From Gelria sp. Kuro-4 (lineage in GTDB: Bacteria > Bacillota > DTU030 > DUMP01), in contig NZ_AP024619.1 of the NCBI RefSeq assembly GCF_019668485.1, positions 380,501 through 444,500 on the forward strand: a DNA stretch of 64,000 nt, in the 5' to 3' direction. Position numbers and translations under genes: made by a program. Shown here piece by piece: positions 59,223 through 64,000 of this stretch. A model generated the notes under the pieces. It made no database searches. It saw only the letters and a list, made by a program, of their open reading frames with translations, and had not been told where the DNA came from. Each line of letters begins with the position of its first letter. The first letter of the stretch is position 1.

Positions 59223-60215
59223 TTAGCGCCGCTGCGGCCACCTGTCCGTCCCCGCGGCGACGATAAGTTCCACCAGGAGCGCCTCGAAAGCCAGGCGCAC
59301 ATTGACATTGCTGCGCCCGGAAAACCGGCGCGCCGCCTTTTCAATGGCCTGGTTGGCGCGCACCAACTCCACCGGCCGATAGAAGGCCGCCACCCGGTCG
59401 ATGGCCGCTTCGGCCCCTTGAAAGCAGATGAGGTCACGGCACCCGGTAAGCCACACCAGAAGATCGCGGTACCAGGCACCCAAAAGGGTTAGAAACCGGC
59501 CGGCGTCCTGGGCGAAGGCCTCCGCCGCCGTCACCAAAGCACCTCGGCCGGCGGGAAGACGCGGCGCCAGCGCCAAAAAAGTCTCCTGGGCACGGCGCCC
59601 TTCCTCCTCCAGCCAGCCCGCCGCCGCTTTTACATCCCCGCCCGCCAGGTAGGCCGCCCGGTGGGCCAGCTGCGGCGCGTGGCCCTCCGCCACCAGCAAC
59701 TCTGCCGCCTTTTCCGGCGGCAAAGGGTGAAACGGCACCACTTGGCAGCGCGAGACAACGGTAGGCATCAGCGCATACGGTCGCTCCGCGCTGAGGAGGA
59801 AAAAGGTATCCGCCGGTGGCTCTTCCAGTACCTTAAGGAGGTGGTTGGCCGCCTCCGGCAAAAGTTTATCCGCCTCTTTTACGAGGTATACCTTGGCCCG
59901 GCCGACCAGGGGAGAATTGCCCACCGCGCGGCAGAGCGCCCGCACATCCTCCAGCCGCAGGTAACGCCCACTGGGGGCAAAAGTCCGTACGTCCGGGTGC
60001 GTCCCCGCCGCGATGAGGTGGCAGCTGCGGCAGCGGCCGCAGGGCGTACCCGGGCCGGTTTCGCAGTTCAAGGCCTGGGCCAGCCAGCGGGCCGCCTCCT
60101 CCTTCCCCCGCCCGTCCGGGCCGAGGAAAAGGTAGGCATGGGCAACGCGGCCGGCGGCCACGGCGCCCGTCAGCAACCGGCGCGCCGCCCTTTGTTCACT
60201 CTCTTCCCACACCAT
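59223..60215 (-). CDS. holB: DNA polymerase III delta' subunit
   Basis: 330 residues of the clamp-loader AAA+ family: HAYLFLGPDGRGKEEAARWLAQAL (about 24-47, P-loop GPDGRGKE deviates from GKT/S, as delta' is usually inactive), zinc cysteines CGRCRSC (about 57), EADKLLPEAANHLLKVLEEPP and VVSRCQVVPF. ATG 60215. Between yaaQ and yaaT, the standard place. Confidence 0.9.
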   Translation of the reverse strand: MVWEESEQRAARRLLTGAVAAGRVAHAYLFLGPDGRGKEEAARWLAQALNCETGPGTPCGRCRSCHLIAAGTHPDVRTFAPSGRYLRLEDVRALCRAVGNSPLVGRAKVYLVKEADKLLPEAANHLLKVLEEPPADTFFLLSAERPYALMPTVVSRCQVVPFHPLPPEKAAELLVAEGHAPQLAHRAAYLAGGDVKAAAGWLEEEGRRAQETFLALAPRLPAGRGALVTAAEAFAQDAGRFLTLLGAWYRDLLVWLTGCRDLICFQGAEAAIDRVAAFYRPVELVRANQAIEKAARRFSGRSNVNVRLAFEALLVELIVAAGTDRWPQRR

Positions 60216-60222
60216 AGCTACT

Positions 60223-61175
<953 letters not shown>

Positions 61176-61178
61176 GCA

Positions 61179-62633
61179 TCATTCCTCCACCACCGCCACC
61201 AGGGGCTCACCGCCCTCTCCCGGTGTCAGTCCGTGTAGCTCAGTGCCCGCTGCTTGCAGGGCCTCGCCGGCCGCCAGCACCTCCGGCGTCAGCTCTTCCC
61301 CCGGCCAGGCGAGGGGGACGCCCGGCGGATAGGGCACCACCGCCCGCGCCGCCACCCGCCCGCGCGCCGCTCGCCAGGGCAGGTACGCTTTGGGCGCGAA
61401 GGCCGCCGCGCGCGGCCGCAGTCGCTGGACCGGGCGGGGAAGTTCGGGGAGCTCCCCCACCCGCGCCTTCTCACCCCGGCGTTCCCGCGCCAGGGCCGCC
61501 AGGGCCGTAAGCAGCCTTTCCCCGTCTTTTTCGCCGTCCGCCGGCGTAAGGACAAACAGCACCGTCCTCAGATCGGCCAGCTCCGCCTGAATCCCGTGCG
61601 CCCGCCGCAGGTAACAAGCGGCCTCCCGCCCGGTAAGCCCCAGGCCGGACACACGCACGGTCAGCTTGCACAAGTCCTGCCCCGTCACACCCGGCCAGCC
61701 CGCAGCCTCCAGGCAGGCCAGCCCGGGAAGGCGGGCCGCGCCGCTGCGCACCATCCGGGCAAGCTCCAGCGCCCTTTGCCAGGCCGCACGCCCGTTACGG
61801 GCGGCCTGCCGCCGGGCCAGGTCCAGCGAAGCCAAAAGAAGATAAGAAGGGCTGGAGCTCTCCACCCAGCGCAGCGCCTCCGCCACGGCCGCCGCCGGCA
61901 CCCGCCCGCCGCCCAGGTGCAGCCAGGAGCTCTGCGTGAGCGAGCCCAGGAGCTTATGCGTGCTCTGGGCCGCCAGGTCGGCACCCAGGGTAAGGGCCCC
62001 CGGCGGCAGCTCCGGGTGCAGGTAGAAGTGCGGCCCGTGCGCCTCGTCGGCAATTACGGTAAGTCCGGCGGCCTGTGCCGCTGCAATAAGCTCCCGGGCC
62101 GGGCCGACCAGGCCGTGATAGGTGGGATGGACCAGCACCAGGGCGGCTGCACCCGGCGTCTGCCGGATGAGCGCTTCCACGGCCGTCTCGTCCCAGCCGC
62201 CCGGGAGGCCCCACTCCTTGTCCACCTCGACGGGATAAAAAACCGGCTCCAGGTCGGCCAGGATTGTGGCCGCAAGGAGCGAGCGGTGGGCGTGCCGTGG
62301 TAGGAGAATGCGCTGCCCCGGGCGGGTAGCGGCCAAAACCGCCGCCACTAGCCCGGCCGTTGTTCCGCCCACCAGAAAAAACGTCGCCCGGGCGCCGTAA
62401 AGCTCCGCCGCCAGCTCTTGGGCCGCCCGGACGGCCCCCGCCGGCGCATGCAGGTTGTCTAAACCCGGTAGTTCCGTAAGATCATACTTGAAGACAGGCC
62501 GGCCCCACGCCGCGCCCAGCTCCGGCGGCGCCCCCCGCCCCCCTTTGTGTCCGGGGACGTGAAAGGCGGCATAGCCGTGACGCACGTGTGCCACCAGCGC
62601 TTCCCAAAGGGGTGCCCTTTCCTGTCTCTGCAC
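61179..62633 (-). CDS. Orn/Lys/Arg decarboxylase family protein, YaaO-like
   Basis: 484 residues, PLP fold type I: FHVPGHKGG (about 24-32), FLVGGTTAGL (about 82), DEAHGPHF (about 190) and the PLP lysine in QSTHKLLGSLTQ (about 215). Members make agmatine, cadaverine or putrescine. GTG 62633 has GGAGGG 12 bases upstream. Note TATAAT just three bases before the GTG; a transcript from it could not carry this start in the usual way, so transcription probably comes from the gin gene. Confidence 0.87.
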   Translation of the reverse strand: MQRQERAPLWEALVAHVRHGYAAFHVPGHKGGRGAPPELGAAWGRPVFKYDLTELPGLDNLHAPAGAVRAAQELAAELYGARATFFLVGGTTAGLVAAVLAATRPGQRILLPRHAHRSLLAATILADLEPVFYPVEVDKEWGLPGGWDETAVEALIRQTPGAAALVLVHPTYHGLVGPARELIAAAQAAGLTVIADEAHGPHFYLHPELPPGALTLGADLAAQSTHKLLGSLTQSSWLHLGGGRVPAAAVAEALRWVESSSPSYLLLASLDLARRQAARNGRAAWQRALELARMVRSGAARLPGLACLEAAGWPGVTGQDLCKLTVRVSGLGLTGREAACYLRRAHGIQAELADLRTVLFVLTPADGEKDGERLLTALAALARERRGEKARVGELPELPRPVQRLRPRAAAFAPKAYLPWRAARGRVAARAVVPYPPGVPLAWPGEELTPEVLAAGEALQAAGTELHGLTPGEGGEPLVAVVEE

Positions 62634-62670
62634 TTATTATACCGTCCCTCCGCGCCGATGTACAGGGAAA

Positions 62671-62871
62671 CTACGCCCAGAGAAGTTTGAGGCGTTCGCG
62701 AAAGAAGTCGTACTCCCGGTCGCCGGCCTGAAGCCGGACAATTCTGGCTTCGCAGCGTTCACAGATGTAGCATCCCCGGATGGAAAGCCCCTCTTCGCCG
62801 GCAGCGGCGCAGATGATGCAGGGGCCGCAGGCAGCCGGGGCGGCTTTTGTGCTTTCAGCAGCGGCCACCAT
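62671..62871 (-). CDS. sigma-G inhibitor Gin-like zinc protein
   Basis: 66 residues with CIIC (about 18-21) and CYICERCE (about 34-41), the four-cysteine zinc site of the Gin/CsfB family that holds sigma-G inactive until engulfment. Tail YDFFRERLKLLW fits the family. ATG 62871. Its presence upstream of the yaaO-tmk block indicates a spore-former. Confidence 0.82.
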   Translation of the reverse strand: MVAAAESTKAAPAACGPCIICAAAGEEGLSIRGCYICERCEARIVRLQAGDREYDFFRERLKLLWA

Positions 62872-62965
62872 AGCACGTCACCTGCCTGGGATAAGTTTCG
62901 GCACCGTAGCGCCGATTCCTGCTGTTTGTTCTAGTCTATGCTGCTTCGCCTGCGACGTGAAAAAA

Positions 62966-62987
62966 AGGCGCCGGTTTACCGGCGCCT
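62966..62987 (-). terminator. terminator of the por operon
   Basis: AGGCGCCGG / CCGGCGCCT with loop TTTA and, on the minus strand, TTTTTT; 16 bases past the porB stop. Confidence 0.9.
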
Positions 62988-63002
62988 CGCGTTCAGGGTT
63001 CC

Positions 63003-63929
63003 TTACGCCTCGCCGCAGCGCTTCAGGAGCTTCTCCCACTCCTGGTCGACGCGCCGCTGGAACTCCTCAAGGAGCGGTTTGTTCGCCTCGGTGAACAGGT
63101 GGCGGAAGCGACCCTGCTTCTTCAGCCACTCGACGAGGGGCTTCTTTTCGCGCGGCTTATAGGTGAGGCGCCACTCGCCGTTCTCCACCTCGTAGAGCGG
63201 CCAGTAGCAGGTCTCCACCGCCAGGCGGGTCATCTCGATGCCCTCCCGGGTATCGTACCGCCAGCCGCGCGGGCAGGGGGCCATGGCGTTGATAAAGGCC
63301 GGCCCGTCCACCGCCAGGGCCTTTTGCACCTTGGCGATGAGGTCGTTGAAGTGGCTGGGCGCCGCCTGCGCCACGTAGGGGATGTTGTGGGCCGCCATGA
63401 TGGCCGCGAGATCCTTGCGCCACTGTACCTTCCCTGGGATGACTTTGCCGGCCGGGCTGGTGGTGGTGTCGGCAAACTGCGGCGTCGCGCTGGAGCGCTG
63501 AATGCCGGTGTTCATGTAGGCGCCGTTGTCATAGCAGACATACACGATGTTGTGGCCGCGTTCCATGGCACCGGACAGGGACTGCAGGCCGATATCGTAG
63601 GTACCGCCGTCGCCGCCGAAGGCGATGAACTTAACCTCTTTATCGATCTTGCCCTGCTTTTTGAGCGACCGGTAAGCCGTCTCCACGCCGCTTAAGGTCG
63701 CCGACGTGTTCTCAAAGGCGTTGTGAATCCAGGAGCAGCGCCAGGCGGTGTAAGGAAAAATAGTGCTGGCCACTTCCAGGCAGCCGGTGGCGTTGGCCAC
63801 CACCACGGGCGTGTCCCCGGCGGCCATGGCTACCTGCCGGACCACTACGGGGGCTACACAACCCGCGCACATGCGATGTCCGGGGGTGAAGAATCCCTCG
63901 TGCTCCGAGAGTTGTTTGAGATTAGCCAT
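63003..63929 (-). CDS. porB: pyruvate:ferredoxin oxidoreductase, beta subunit
   Basis: 308 residues, thiamine-diphosphate and iron-sulfur binding subunit. GHRMCAGCVAPVV (Cys 21 and 24) and ATGCLEV (Cys 50) bind the cluster; GGDGGTYDIGLQSLSGAMERGHNIVYVCYDNGAYMNTGIQRS (about 105-148) is the ThDP-Mg motif GDG-x-NN variant; APCPRGW near the end has a further cysteine. ATG 63929 with GGAGGTGG upstream, 13 bases after porA. Enzyme oxidises pyruvate to acetyl-CoA and CO2, central to anaerobic Clostridia. Confidence 0.94.
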   Translation of the reverse strand: MANLKQLSEHEGFFTPGHRMCAGCVAPVVVRQVAMAAGDTPVVVANATGCLEVASTIFPYTAWRCSWIHNAFENTSATLSGVETAYRSLKKQGKIDKEVKFIAFGGDGGTYDIGLQSLSGAMERGHNIVYVCYDNGAYMNTGIQRSSATPQFADTTTSPAGKVIPGKVQWRKDLAAIMAAHNIPYVAQAAPSHFNDLIAKVQKALAVDGPAFINAMAPCPRGWRYDTREGIEMTRLAVETCYWPLYEVENGEWRLTYKPREKKPLVEWLKKQGRFRHLFTEANKPLLEEFQRRVDQEWEKLLKRCGEA

Positions 63930-63942
63930 CTACTGCCACCTC

Positions 63943-64000
63943 CTATTCCCGCACACCCAGGTAGTTGACGGTTTGGACCGCCGCACCCGTGCGGGCAATC
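63943..64000 (-). CDS. porA: pyruvate:ferredoxin oxidoreductase, alpha subunit (C-terminal end only)
   Basis: Only 18 codons and the stop lie in the window: IARTGAAVQTVNYLGVRE. Assigned by its place directly before porB; the rest is beyond the right edge. Confidence 0.65.
   Translation of the reverse strand, partial: IARTGAAVQTVNYLGVRE

Noticed and set aside
62636-62641. TATAAT as promoter of the yaaO-like gene
   Set aside because: It lies only three bases before the GTG start and has no good -35; the gene probably uses upstream transcription.

Overview
The window reads as chromosome of a GC-rich, anaerobic, spore-forming Firmicute of the Clostridia (Moorella/Desulfotomaculum-like; inference). 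Pointers: the gene order yaaO-tmk-yaaQ-holB-yaaT-yabA-rsmI-abrB-metG-tatD-yabE-rsmA matches the Bacillus/Clostridia order; there is a Gin-type sigma-G inhibitor, a methionine T-box, an AbrB-type regulator, a pyruvate:ferredoxin oxidoreductase and a molybdopterin oxidoreductase with its own mobA. Strong Shine-Dalgarno sites and frequent GTG/TTG starts are typical of such genomes.

Layout. 0-4 kb: a class I/II aminotransferase running off the left edge, then a plus-strand operon of an M20 amidohydrolase and two small membrane proteins (DUF3100 and a partner). 4-7.4 kb: asparaginase II, mtnA and pyrimidine-nucleoside phosphorylase. 7.5-15.2 kb: an eight-gene unit on the minus strand (IclR regulator, OPT transporter, Asp/Glu/hydantoin racemase, DUF917, DUF1177, an unrecognised protein, AroM, M29-like peptidase), which looks like a dedicated uptake-and-breakdown pathway whose substrate I cannot name. 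15.4-20.1 kb: a YhaN/YhaO (Rad50/Mre11-like) pair. 20.6-20.8 kb: tRNA-Glu and tRNA-Gln. 21-24.2 kb: a molybdoenzyme operon. 24.5-27.2 kb: thrC and gltX. 27.3-33.6 kb: a tandem-fused P-type ATPase of 1627 residues with small membrane proteins beside it. 33.7-39.6 kb: housekeeping genes (nudix, lgt, ACT, UPF0210, ykuK, rsmA, yabE).

39.7-51.9 kb is an insertion inside the otherwise conserved tatD-yabE order. Its left part (40.1-47.0 kb, visibly lower GC) is a sigma-54 controlled catabolic operon: PrpR-type activator, isocitrate-lyase/PEP-mutase family lyase, aconitase-like large and small subunits, DUF3311 protein and a sodium:solute symporter. This fits uptake of an unsaturated dicarboxylate, hydration and aldol cleavage, as in the dimethylmaleate branch of nicotinate fermentation. 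Its right part (47.0-52.0 kb) is bounded by direct repeats of the 3' end of a BON-domain gene and holds transposase relics, a divergent two-repressor switch with paired operators, and an operon joining a secreted protein, a chaperone-like membrane protein with a cytoplasmic coiled coil, and a CheX-type phosphatase.

52-64 kb returns to the conserved backbone: BON protein, tatD, T-box-controlled metG, abrB-like gene, rsmI, yabA, a triple FMN-binding lipid/membrane-anchored protein, yaaT, holB, yaaQ, tmk, yaaO, gin, and porB/porA (partial). Two backbone genes, rsmA and yaaT, appear to lack ATG/GTG/TTG at the expected start and may begin at ATC.
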